Positions 40,201-48,245 of a stretch of DNA of 64,000 bases are shown piece after piece. The number at the start of each line of letters is the position of its first letter. Within the stretch, counting starts at the first letter, position 1. The stretch is from Formicarius rufipectus (taxonomy: Eukaryota > Chordata > Aves > Passeriformes > Formicariidae). The position numbers and the translations under genes were made by a program. The notes below the pieces were generated by a model. It was not told where the DNA came from and searched no databases. It saw nothing but the letters and a program-made list of their open reading frames with translations. The DNA lies in the NCBI GenBank assembly GCA_013399695.1, contig VXAU01000197.1, positions 592,303 to 656,302 on the forward strand, given 5' to 3'.

Positions 40201-43200
40201 CTCCGATTGCATTTGTTCCACAGCCCTTCGAAGGAATCGTGCCCTCCCTGACCGTGGGATCCACGTCCCATCTTAGCCTGGGGTCCCCGGGGTCCTGCGC
40301 AGAGCCGAACGGAGAGGAGCAGCCCCGGGGGCCGACCTGCCCTGCCCGGGAGCCCTGGGCTGCTTTCCGTTCTCATTTCGCCCCGCAAAGGTGCGGGTCA
40401 CGGGAGCCCGACCGGGCTCTCGCAACGAAGTGGAGCTGGGACGGGGTTTTCTGAGAGATCCTAGTGACCCTCTAGTCCTTGCCTGCCGGAGGTCGAGCGA
40501 TCTCCCCTCCGGGCTACTGGAGGTCTCCCACTTGCCCCGTGGGCCACGCTGCTGCTATAATCACTGCTTTCAAATGGGTACAATTTGGAGGGTACAGAAG
40601 CTGCAGAAATGGGAACTCGGTCACCTCGTGCCATTCGCAGGAGTTTCTAGATGTGTTCACCACGGGCTGCCGGAACTCCCGACTCAGGTGTGGGTCTGTA
40701 GCCAGGGTAATGCTTTGCATGTGCCTCCAGTCAAGTCAGCTGAAAGGATGGGGAAGCCATGGGCAAGAAATTCTTTTCATTTGGATCTCCCTATAGCAAA
40801 GGTGAAGGAGGCGCTTATTGCCTCCGGCCTCTGCGTTCCACCTCGGTAGGCGATTTCGGAGTGTCCGACATGAACAGTCCCGGAGCTGGCGGGAGAGGCA
40901 GGACCCTTTGGGATGGTACCGAGGGCTGGGGAACAGGGGAGCCCCTCTCCTCACGCTGCCCGGACCCATCTCCCTCTTCCTCCATCCAGCAGTTCCTGTG
41001 AAGGGACCTGTCATAGCAACCGGGCGAGCATCGGAGTGGCTCGAGGGGAAGGGTACCTGCACCAGCCCCTCAGGGCTTCCCGCTGCACGTCAACTTAACA
41101 CTTCTTTCTCTCTTCTCTGTGCCAGGCGCATGTTCCCCACCTTCCAGGTGAAGATATTCGGCATGGACCCTATGGCTGACTACATGCTCCTCATGGACTT
41201 CGTCCCCGTAGATGACAAGCGATACCGGCAAGTAACACCCAGCCCGTCCCGCAGTTCTCGGCGCTATGGGGCTGGTGGGTCGCTGCTCGGGGATGTACCT
41301 CTGGACGTGACACGTGTCGGTGTGAGACGAGGAGGAGACGCGGGATGTGACTGCCCTGGGGTCTCCTTCACACCCTTGCAACGAGTCTGAGGCCCGGAAT
41401 GTCTGTGCAAAGCCCCAGAGTCCTCCCTGACTCTTCACCCAAGTCCTGCAAGCGGCCGGGGCCAGACCAGCATAGGCAGAAGGGCAGGTTTCCGCAGGGT
41501 GCAGGGCAGGAGCTGCCTTGACCTGCCTAGAAAAACTCTCCTTGTCCCGCTGCTACACGTCTCCACGCGGCAAACACCCATTACCCCTTAACAAAACCCC
41601 CCCTGGTGCTCCTTGAGCGCTCTCAGCGGGTGTCCCAGGGCTCTGCCATGCCCACTTGGGAGCCCACTGGGTACTTGGGTGAAGAGAGCGGGTTTTGTGC
41701 TCCAGAAAGACACTGGCCACCCGAGACACAAAACCGTGCTCCTATTTTCAGCGGCAGTGTAGGAAGGCCTTGGAAAGAGGCGACTCACAAGGCAGCAATG
41801 CGGTCTGGTTTGGAACCCCTTTAATTTTAAGACAGTGAAAGGCACATTATGTATTTAGCTTCAGATCAGGACGCCGAGCAGGCAGCCCGCATAGGAATCG
41901 CAGGGTCCGATATATAAATATTTAGACAGATATCCAAATTCTCAGGGCGTCCTAGAAATGTTTGCTTGTCAAGGGAAGTGGGATATATAACATCCAATTG
42001 AGTACATCTTTAAAAAGTAATGTTTCTGCTCAAGTCCAATGGTGTCTAATTCCCCCTGTGCAAACACTGGCTTTTAAAGTAAACACATGTATAGAAGATT
42101 GGTTTCTCTGTTTTAAATGTTACTGTTGAATATGTACTTTGAAAGAATGAAACAAGACTGCTAAATTCTGGAACTGCTAATCTACACACAACTTTCCACT
42201 CTTCCCTTAAAGCCGGAACATTACTGTATAGAGGGCTTTCTTTCACCCTTTATTTAGAGAAAGGGGGAGCTTTCGTGGCTTCTCTCCCAAATCTACACGA
42301 GTAGCTATAAATTTCCTCAATCCTGCAGATTTCTCTCACGTCAGTTCCATCGGCGACCTGATAAAATATTATATCTCCCCCGCAGCGAGTCTGGCTGCGA
42401 AGACGTGGTTCCTCCCGTGGCCGTAGGAAGCGGGAGTGATGGGAAGGCGGCGCTTCCCCCTCGCTGGCCGTGGGGACCGTCCTGGGCCGGATCCTGCGGG
42501 GCCGCGAGTGCTGTGCCCTGCAGGCAGCGCTGTAGGGGCGCGGGCGGGAGCCCCCCGGACGGCGGCTGAAGGTGCCTTCCCCTCCCGCAGGTACGCCTTC
42601 CACAGCTCGTCCTGGCTGGTGGCCGGCAAAGCCGACCCCGCCACTCCCGGCAGGGTCCATTACCACCCAGACTCCCCGGCCAAAGGGGCGCAGTGGATGA
42701 AGCAGATCGTTTCCTTCGATAAGCTCAAACTGACCAACAATTTGCTGGACGACAATGGGCATGTAAGTGTTCCCGGGAGAAGGGGCTGCACCGAGGGGAA
42801 CTCCCCGCGCCGCGATTCCCGTGCCGTGCCCCTGTGCCCGCGCGCCTCAGCAGGGGCTCGGCACCCCGATCCTGACCCAGCTCCGCGGCTGCCCCGGGCA
42901 GGGGAGCCGGCAGGGCCGGGGCTGCGCTTTCCTCTCTCCATGCTCCGCCTGGATCAGTTATTGTCTCCTTGCTCGTTTTATCATTCAGATCATTTTGAAC
43001 TCCATGCACAGATACCAGCCGCGTTTTCACGTGGTCTACGTGGACCCCCGGAAAGACAGCGAGAAATACGCGGAGGAGAACTTCAAAACCTTCGTCTTCG
43101 AGGAGACGCGCTTCACAGCCGTGACAGCCTACCAGAACCACCGGGTGAGGCAGTAGCGGAGCCCGGGGCAACAGAAAGAGGGGATTGGGATCGCCCCGGA

Positions 43201-46200
43201 GGTACTACGGGTGCGGGTGCGCCCGACGCTGGAGGCCGGGCTGAGGGTGTCCGGCGGCGGCGAGCGTGTTTGGGGGTACTCCCGCCTCCTCCTCCCCATC
43301 TGCTAAACCCATTCGGGGGCAGCGCAAGGAACCCGATAGCCGGGGAGCTGCGCAGAGCTGCATCACTGCACGCTCAGGAAGCAACGTGGGCTCCAGCCCC
43401 ATCGCTAGCTTCCCCCTGACCGGGGGAACCTCATTACCTACGTAAACCCGAGACTGGGGCTAGTGGGGGAACTACAGGCTTCCCGCTGCGAAGTGTCACT
43501 CACAATTTGTTTGGATAAATTTGCGATTTTACTGCTCTAAGCTCGTAGCTGTCTGTTCCCCTCCATAATACAATTCTATGTTAAAAATGAAACAAAACGA
43601 AACAAAACACCCCTGTCCCAATCTGATGCGGATTTCTGGGCAGCAGTTAATCCAATTGCTCCTTTAAATCGCATTAGTGTGATGTAAAGAGTAGGAATCC
43701 TAGCGGAGAGTGCAAATACTATTTCATAGCGGGAGCTTTTCAGCGCTGCACCAGCCGCCTCGCTCCGCGCCGATGCTGCCTCTCGGGCCGGGGCTGCGTC
43801 CCGGAAGCTGTCCCTGAGCAGCCGGCGGCAGTGCCACCCTCTGCAGTGGCTCCGAGCAAACCGACCCAAGGTCTCCCCGGGATGCTGCGGTCGGGCCGCA
43901 CCTCGCCCAGGAATGGCCAGAGCAAGGCTGTGCCTTTAAGGAGCTGCGGAGTCCCCCCCCCGGCTGGCATTTGCCTGATGGCTCCGGACAGCTGCTCTTT
44001 CTCTCCTGCTTTCTATCAGTTTGACCTCTAAGGCTGAAACTGTCACTGAGGGGCTTAAAGTTTGTTTTTCAACCCATTCCGGAAACTCACAATCACATAC
44101 TTTATCCATGGATTTGCTTAAATATAGAAAATGTCCTGCCTTCTCCCTGGCGAATTAAATAAATACATAAGTATGATTTATCCAGTGATTTGTCTTAGCT
44201 GCTCCAGTGGTGACCCATATAATGTGGCATTTTCTTACAAGTGCATTTACTCAGCTTTTGCAGCCGACTCAGGCTGCCTCTCCCTTCACCTTGAACTCAT
44301 ATTAGGTAGCATTTTAGCCTGCATTTTCTAACAGAGAGAAGGCACATGTTTGTGCTCTGTGGCAGAGCATGTCCTGGCTTAGCCAGCCACCTGGACCCTC
44401 TCTGTTACAGCAGGCACTGCTGAGTCCCCAAGTCTGCTCAGAGACATGCTCTCTGTCTGACTGTGGAGCCCTGTGTGCCACTTTAAGACATTTTTCCATT
44501 TCTCCTTGCAGATCACACAGCTGAAGATTGCCAGCAACCCTTTTGCCAAGGGATTCAGAGACTGTGACCCTGAAGACTGGTAAGGCTGTGCCTTTATTGA
44601 CTGTGACTACACCCCACTCTCACCCCATTTCACATGCACCTGCCTAGCTCACATTTGCACAAGGCCTGCATGAAGTTTTGGGCCCCATTTGCCAGCTGCA
44701 CCTCATAGCATCAACGCTCCAAGTGCTGATTCTATTGGACCAGTGACTTTTTATCACTTCTCTTTTTCTTCCAGGCCCAGGAATCACAGACCAGGGGCTC
44801 TTCCTCTCATGAGTGCTTTTGCCAGATCCCGGAATCCAGTCTCTTCCCCAGCCCACCAGAATGGGACAGAGAAAGGTGAGAGCCCCCACTGGCCAGGCCA
44901 GCCCATCACCCAGGCCCTGCTGGCCTGCACAACCCATGCATGCATGTTTGGGGCCACCCTTGTTCACCACGCTGGTGCACAGCACCATTGCTAACCAACT
45001 TTGTGCTACCACCTATTTTTTAAACAAAAATAGCCACCTTCATAGTCTAATTCATTTTTCTTAGGACTACAACACTCACTGTTGTTTTTCTTAAGCAACT
45101 TTGCTGCTTTAAAAGACACCACTCTTTGCTTTTAGTGTCCCCTTTTAGGCAACAAGCTCAGTTTTTCAGGCAGGGATGCAGTGCTGGCTATGGGCTCCTC
45201 CTTGCATTGCCCTTTTAATGTGCCTCGGCAGCACGTTCAGGGCCGACCCGCTCCATTCAGGAGCTGCAGTCAAGTCGAACAGCAGCTCTGCCCATTGACT
45301 GCTTTTCCATTACCCAGAGCAAACAACTGCAAAGACAACCGAATGCCTTTCTTCCAACACACTCCGGGCCTGCAAAATAAAGGGAAGTCTGTATTTGTTT
45401 AGTGTTACACAATTGCAAAAATGTCAGGCGTGTACCAGCTTGTCAGTCAATCCAGCTCCATTTATCGCAGTCAGAAGGTCCCGTCCCGCCAGCCCCGTTC
45501 CCGCTGCTGCCGCAGGCCCCGCTCGCAGCCCCGCTCTTCCCTCTGCGCGTCTCTCTCGCGTGTCGGGATGCGCGTCCCGTACTGATTCTGTGTCCCGCAC
45601 TGACGCTGTGCCCCGCACTGATTCTGTCTCCCCCGCTCTGTGCCCCGTACTGCCGCTGTATGTCCCGTACTGATTCTGTGTTCCGCACTGACTCTGCGTG
45701 CCCCGCACTGACTCTGTGTGCCCCGCACTGACTCTGTGTGTCCCGTACTGCCACTATGTGCCCCGCACTGCGCTATGTGTCCTTCACTGTTGCTATGTGC
45801 CCCGCACTGACTCCGTGTGCCCCGCACTGCCGCTGTGTGCCCCGCACTGCCGCTGTGTGCCCCGCACTGCCGCTGTGTGCCCCGCACTGACTCTATGTGC
45901 TCCGCACTGCTGCTGTGTGTCCCGCACTGCCGCTCTGTGCCCCGCACTGCCGCTGTGTACCCCGCACTGACTCCGTGTCCCCCGCAGATGCTGCCGACAG
46001 CCGGCGGGAGTTCGAGCGGGAGGCGGCGGGCGGGACGGCGCTGCACCAGGCGGAGGCGGCGCACCAGCAGCTCATGTCCCGTGTGCTCAGCCCCGCGCTG
46101 CCGGGCGGCGGCGGTGGGCTGGTACCGCTGGCCGGGGCGGGGGGCGGCCGNATGAACGCGGCGGCCGCGGCGGCTGCAGCCGCCAACATGTACTCTCCGG

Positions 46201-46238
46201 CCGGGGCGCCCGCCGGCTACGACTACGGGCCCCGGTAA
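36414..46238 (+). CDS. TBX1: TBX1, T-box transcription factor 1 (whole gene, 8 coding exons)
   Basis: TBX1 is a nuclear transcription factor that binds T-box elements and patterns pharyngeal arches, cardiac outflow tract, ear and parathyroid/thymus; loss of its dosage underlies much of 22q11.2 deletion syndrome (established knowledge). The joined exons total 1068 nt, in frame from ATG 36414 to TAA 46236-46238, giving 355 codons. The order is the N-terminal MHFSTVTRDME; a short Ser/Gly linker; the T-box at about residues 48-234, starting near LEMKALWDEFNQLGTEM, passing FGMDPMADYM, KRYRYAFHSSSW and FVFEETRFTAVTAYQNHR, and ending near NPFAKGFRD; then a C-terminal domain with an alanine run and the ending YDYGPR. 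All junctions keep frame. Human isoform C is 495 residues; the shortfall fits lost sequence at N 37806 and N 46151. The T-box rules out other families, and the N-terminus plus the GNB1L neighbour rule out other T-box paralogues. Confidence 0.97.
37141..37251 (+). repeat. T/G-rich tract with GTTTT repeats
   Basis: Runs of T separated by single Gs, including a block of GTTTT units near 37217-37240 and a T10 run. Together with the A-rich tract at 37374-37426 it could pair into a long imperfect hairpin in the transcript. Confidence 0.85.
37374..37426 (+). repeat. A-rich tract ending in A21
   Basis: Interrupted A runs followed by 21 consecutive A bases at 37406-37426. No flanking target-site duplication was seen, so there is no case for a retroposed element. 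Confidence 0.85.
37525..37525. other. Single-N placeholder in TBX1 intron 1
   Basis: One N between an AT-rich stretch and the GC-rich block before the alternative start. By analogy with the two exonic single Ns, it may hide missing GC-rich sequence in the alternative promoter. Confidence 0.5.
37689..37749 (+). CDS. TBX1: Alternative TBX1 N-terminus starting at ATG 37689
   Basis: An ATG with G at -3 opens a frame that encodes MISAISSPWLTQLSHFCDVA and runs without a stop or splice into AFTANSLSS of exon 2. I recall an annotated TBX1 isoform in human and fish with a closely similar beginning, which supports a real alternative start used by transcripts initiating in the CpG island just upstream (about 37530-37690). 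The last bases of this segment double as the acceptor of exon 2 for the MHFSTV form. There is no TATA box nearby, which is usual for CpG-island promoters. Confidence 0.8.
37750..37933 (+). CDS. TBX1: TBX1 coding exon 2 (linker and start of T-box)
   Basis: The acceptor is GATGTTGCAG ending at 37749; the donor is GTCAGT at 37934. The exon begins in phase 1 (the G from exon 1 plus CT gives Ala) and ends in phase 2 (AG of an Arg codon). It encodes AFTANSLSSLNASGGYHLS, then one undefined codon containing N 37806, then AAKAPVKKNPKVANVS and the first T-box residues up to MIVTKAGR. Other vertebrate TBX1 proteins have tens of residues of Pro/Gly/Ala-rich linker between the GGYHLS-like and KAPVKKN parts; here there is a single N, so the linker is missing from the assembly rather than from the gene. 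Confidence 0.95.
37806..37806. other. Single-N assembly placeholder inside TBX1 exon 2
   Basis: One N in the sequence CTCTCCNCCGCG. It falls exactly where TBX1 orthologues carry a GC-rich Pro/Gly/Ala linker of tens of residues. The reading frame is kept on both sides. It is best read as a collapsed or unsequenced segment of unknown length, not a one-base ambiguity. Confidence 0.75.
37934..41125 (+). other. TBX1 intron 2 (largest intron)
   Basis: 3.2 kb, largely CpG-rich. It includes a 27-base inverted repeat built on TTTTAAAA at 39605-39631 and forkhead-like TGTTTGT words at 39602 and 39966. I see no coding exon. Its CpG density resembles the promoter islands of developmental genes, so it may carry regulatory sequence, but no element can be named with certainty. 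Confidence 0.6.
39605..39631. repeat. Perfect 13-bp inverted repeat, 1-base centre, in TBX1 intron 2
   Basis: TTGTTTTAAAACT, A, AGTTTTAAAACAA. Each arm holds the self-complementary word GTTTTAAAAC, so the unit is also a direct repeat of that word 13 bases apart. It is flanked by a TGTTTGT forkhead-like word. Confidence 0.85.
41126..41227 (+). CDS. TBX1: TBX1 coding exon 3 (T-box, GMDPMADYM part)
   Basis: The acceptor is TCTCTGTGCCAG ending at 41125. The exon encodes RRMFPTFQVKIFGMDPMADY and continues to DFVPVDDKRYR, the beta-strand core of the T-box fold. The only exon end that keeps the frame is after CG of the last Arg codon (41227), giving the donor GCAAGT at 41228. This is a GC-AG intron, with the extended consensus typical of that class. 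The ortholog-like continuation Y-A-F-H-S in exon 4 confirms the junction. Confidence 0.95.
41228..42590 (+). other. TBX1 intron 3 (GC-AG type) with an AT-rich island
   Basis: Starts with GCAAGT and ends with CGCAG. The middle, about 41820-42250, is strikingly AT-rich compared with the GC-rich flanks. No ORF of interest lies inside. Confidence 0.7.
42591..42762 (+). CDS. TBX1: TBX1 coding exon 4 (T-box, YAFHSSSW to DDNGH)
   Basis: The acceptor is CCTCCCGCAG ending at 42590; the first base completes the Arg codon begun in exon 3. The exon encodes YAFHSSSWLVAGKADPATPG, then the RVHYHPDSPAKGAQWMKQ segment and KLKLTNNLLDDNGH. These are near-invariant T-box residues, including those that approach the DNA backbone in T-box structures. 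The donor GTAAGT is at 42763, phase 0. Confidence 0.97.
42989..43144 (+). CDS. TBX1: TBX1 coding exon 5 (T-box, HRYQPRFHVV to TAYQNHR)
   Basis: The acceptor is TTTTATCATTCAG ending at 42988; the donor is GTGAGG at 43145; both phases are 0. The 52 codons include HRYQPRFHVVYVDPRK and EETRFTAVTAYQNHR, the most recognisable T-box signature, which contributes to the dimer interface and DNA contacts in T-domain structures. The upstream intron is only 226 bp. Confidence 0.97.
43145..44511 (+). other. TBX1 intron 5
   Basis: Nothing recognisable: GC-rich at first, AT-richer after about 43500, with a C9 run near 43953. No exon between the T-box exons 5 and 6 is needed or seen. Confidence 0.6.
44512..44579 (+). 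CDS. TBX1: TBX1 coding exon 6 (end of T-box)
   Basis: The acceptor is TTTCTCCTTGCAG ending at 44511; the donor is GTAAGG at 44580. It encodes ITQLKIASNPFAKGFRDCDP and ED plus the first two bases of a Trp codon. The NPFAKGFRD helix, which enters the DNA minor groove in known T-box structures, closes the domain. Confidence 0.97.
44775..44875 (+). CDS. TBX1: TBX1 coding exon 7 (post-T-box linker)
   Basis: The acceptor is TTTTTCTTCCAG ending at 44774; the donor is GTGAGA at 44876. It encodes PRNHRPGALPLMSAFARSRN, then PVSSPAHQNGTEK, very close to the human linker. It ends in phase 1, which joins correctly to exon 8 (G plus AT gives Asp). Reading on past the donor stays open to a stop at 44992-44994, so a shorter isoform is conceivable. 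Confidence 0.95.
45376..45381 (+). terminator. Candidate intronic polyadenylation signal AATAAA
   Basis: A canonical hexamer about 380 bases after the read-through stop of exon 7, followed by a T/G-rich stretch (GTCTGTATTTGTTTAGTG) that could serve as the downstream element. It would end a truncated TBX1 transcript lacking exon 8. Confidence 0.3.
45571..45987 (+). repeat. 20-bp GC-rich minisatellite, about 21 units
   Basis: The consensus is GTGTGCCCCGCACTGNCNCT, with two main unit classes, GACTCT and GCCGCT, at the variable position. Early units are degenerate and one is truncated near 45635. The last unit, ACTCCGTGTCCCCCGCAG, forms the splice acceptor of TBX1 exon 8. The - strand has one GGGG run per unit, so G-quadruplex formation is possible. 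It is likely to vary in length between individuals. Confidence 0.9.
45988..46238 (+). CDS. TBX1: TBX1 coding exon 8 (C-terminal domain and stop)
   Basis: The acceptor is CCCCCGCAG ending at 45987. It encodes DAADSRREFEREAAGG, a Gln/His-containing stretch, RVLSPALPGGGGGLVPL, one undefined codon with N 46151, an Ala-rich run, NMYSPAGAP and the terminal YDYGPR before TAA 46236-46238. It matches the isoform-C type of human C-terminus at both ends. The middle part of the human domain (His/Pro-rich, with nuclear-localisation residues) is absent and replaced by the N, so about 70 codons are probably missing from the assembly. Confidence 0.93.
46151..46151. other. Single-N assembly placeholder inside TBX1 exon 8
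   Basis: One N between GGGGGCGGCCG and ATGAACGCGGCG. In human TBX1 the corresponding stretch between the GGR and the polyalanine holds a long His/Pro/Tyr-rich segment. The frame stays open across the N, so the true sequence probably has a length that keeps frame; the exact length cannot be read here. Confidence 0.75.
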
Positions 46239-46351
46239 CGCGGCCCCGGCACCGCGGCGGACACCGGCCCGCCCTTCCCGCCTCCGCCTCGCCGCCCGCC
46301 TCTCCAGTGACCTGATAGGCCAGCGCTGCCTGATGGACAGCTGCGCGGCCC
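46239..46351 (+). other. TBX1: TBX1 3' UTR start
   Basis: GC-rich sequence directly after the TAA stop, running into a gap. Part of the 3' UTR is probably lost there. Confidence 0.6.
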
Positions 46352-46395
46352 NNNNNNNNNNNNNNNNNNNNNNNNNNNNNNNNNNNNNNNNNNNN
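46352..46395. other. Assembly gap (44 N)
   Basis: 44 Ns in GC-rich DNA about 115 bases after the TBX1 stop codon. It may contain 3' UTR. Confidence 0.98.
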
Positions 46396-48050
46396 TCCCG
46401 CCCCGCGGCCCCGCCCCCCGGTGACCGTGAGGGCGGCGGTGCCGGGGCAGCAACCGCGGAGCGAAGCGCTGCACTTTGACAGATGAAGCCATATGTCCTC
46501 GTCTCCCCGCCCGCCCGGCACCGAGCGCGGCTGGGAGGCGAGGGGAGGACGGGGAGGCGGCAGCGGGGAAGTGACCCCTGGCTCGCCCGCCGGGTGTTTG
46601 TGAGCTCGGTTCGGTGCTGCTGGCGGTGTGTCCCGGGCGGTGGGCCCGTGTGGGTGGGTGTCAGGCGCTCCCACCTCCCGGACTCCGAGGCCTCGCTCAC
46701 AGGTGGCCTTCGAGGAGGCTCTTGGGGGAAGCAGAGTTTAGCTTAAGGGAACGCTTTGAATCCTCACTGCCAGAACAAATTTCCCACTTCTCCTCCGGCC
46801 CTCACCTACTCGTGAGTTTTGGGGTTCGCTGTGGTGCCTCAACCACGACAGCATTTTCTGGAGCTGTAGAGAAGGGCCCGTGGCCAAGAGCGCAGTGTAC
46901 GGCTGTGTTTGTGTCTTGTTTTCACACCAATAGATGCAAAGGTTTCAAAACCAGCCTGGGAGTAGGGGAATACCCGCAGAGTTGAGGCTATTTGTGCTCA
47001 CCTGCTCCCCAGGTAGCCTCACACCCGCCTTCCTGCATCCTTTCCCGAGCTCTTGATGCTCTCCCGTGGAGGTGCCTTTTTAGAGGGACTTCAGGGTTTT
47101 TTCTCAGTTTGGCTCGCCCCTTAAATCTGGCTGATCCAAACTGCAGTAGTCACAAAGCACCTATTCTGCACCTACCCGCTTGCTGCATCTTAAATGCTGG
47201 TAAGTACTTTTTTCTTCTTTAACATCTTCCTTCAGTAGTCGTTCCTTTTTGCTGAAAGGATGGCCCTGTTCATCACAGTTTCTCCCCTGATGTGTTCTGA
47301 ATAGCAGGCTTGTGTTTTTGTCGGATGCTCACAGAAGGCAATCCCTTTGTGTTCAGAGAAGGTATTGAGCAGCAACTCAGCTGTGTTGGTATACAGTATT
47401 ATGAACACTTTCTGATTCTTCCACATGACTCTATGAAAAGAAGGGTTTTTTTTTTTTTTTAAAGTCCTCTGTTCATCCATGTTTGTTCATTTTCATTACA
47501 AACCCTTTAAAACGTGTTCTTTCCCTTGTGCAGGTGGCAGTGTTAATAGCAATGTTTATTTTGACTCTTGGCGGCGGGCTTTGGGGTTCCAAAATTTTTT
47601 GAAGGGTTTAAGAAGGGATACAGGCTACCATGAATATTTTATGTAACTTTTTTTTCTGTTAAAAAAATATATCTGGATCCATGAGAAAGACTTGTGCAAG
47701 AAATATGTATTTTATTTGACATTTGCAGTGAATTGTGACATTCTTAGTGTCTGACTAAACCATAATTATGTTCTCAGAAAGGTTGATGTAAAATAGCCTT
47801 GTGCTTATTATTAGTCAGTGGGAAATGGCTCTCGGATGTGCTCTGTTGCTTTGCCGCTGTTATTTCAGAGTTTTCAGTATGATTTGTTATCTGTAAACTG
47901 ATTAGTGCCAAAGCTTTGGTCAAATGTTTAATGAAGTTGTTATATTTATTATTTCTTTCAAAGATTATACAAACACTTTTTTTTTTTCTCAATAGTTGGA
48001 ACATAGGGAAAAAAGTGAAGACAACCAAAGAAATCATATCTGCAAACAGT
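46396..48050 (+). other. TBX1 3' flank, probably including 3' UTR
   Basis: GC-rich to about 46720, then increasingly AT-rich with T runs. No canonical AATAAA lies near the stop. The first near-canonical hexamer is ATTAAA at 48240 and the first AATAAA is at 49310, so the transcript end cannot be placed with confidence; the signal may be in the 46352 gap or be a variant. Confidence 0.4.
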
Positions 48051-48090
48051 GTAGATACATGTAGATATTTGTAGATATATGTAGATAATC
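48051..48090 (+). repeat. 10-bp tandem repeat, 4 units (GTAGATATNT)
   Basis: Four consecutive decamers, GTAGATACAT, GTAGATATTT, GTAGATATAT and GTAGATAATC, in an AT-rich region. The 10-base period is close to one DNA helical turn. Confidence 0.85.
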
Positions 48091-48239
48091 TTATTTCATT
48101 TAAATTGAAAAGACATTGGACAGTGACATTTATAAATATTTTTCCTCTTCTTTCTTTCCTTCATTTCTTGTTTGATTATTTGTGTATATTTGTCAGTTTG
48201 TCTTCTCTGAAGTACAAACATCCCCTACAAAATGAGGTC

Positions 48240-48245
48240 ATTAAA
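48240..48245 (+). terminator. Candidate TBX1 poly(A) signal ATTAAA
   Basis: The first near-canonical hexamer on the + strand after the stop codon, 2.0 kb downstream. Weak support; AATAAA at 49310-49315 is the alternative. Confidence 0.2.

Larger units (their letters stand above)
44876..45987 (+). other. TBX1 intron 7, with intronic poly(A) signal and minisatellite
   Basis: The first 119 bases keep the exon 7 frame open to a TGCTAA stop at 44992-44994. An AATAAA lies at 45376-45381. From about 45571 to the acceptor the intron is filled by a 20-bp tandem repeat. A short isoform ending in this intron is possible but unproven. Confidence 0.6.

Noticed and set aside
45471..46700. 409-codon open frame on the - strand opposite TBX1 exon 8
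   Set aside because: Made of the minisatellite read antisense plus the antisense of exon 8 and crossing a gap; the true coding strand is clearly +.
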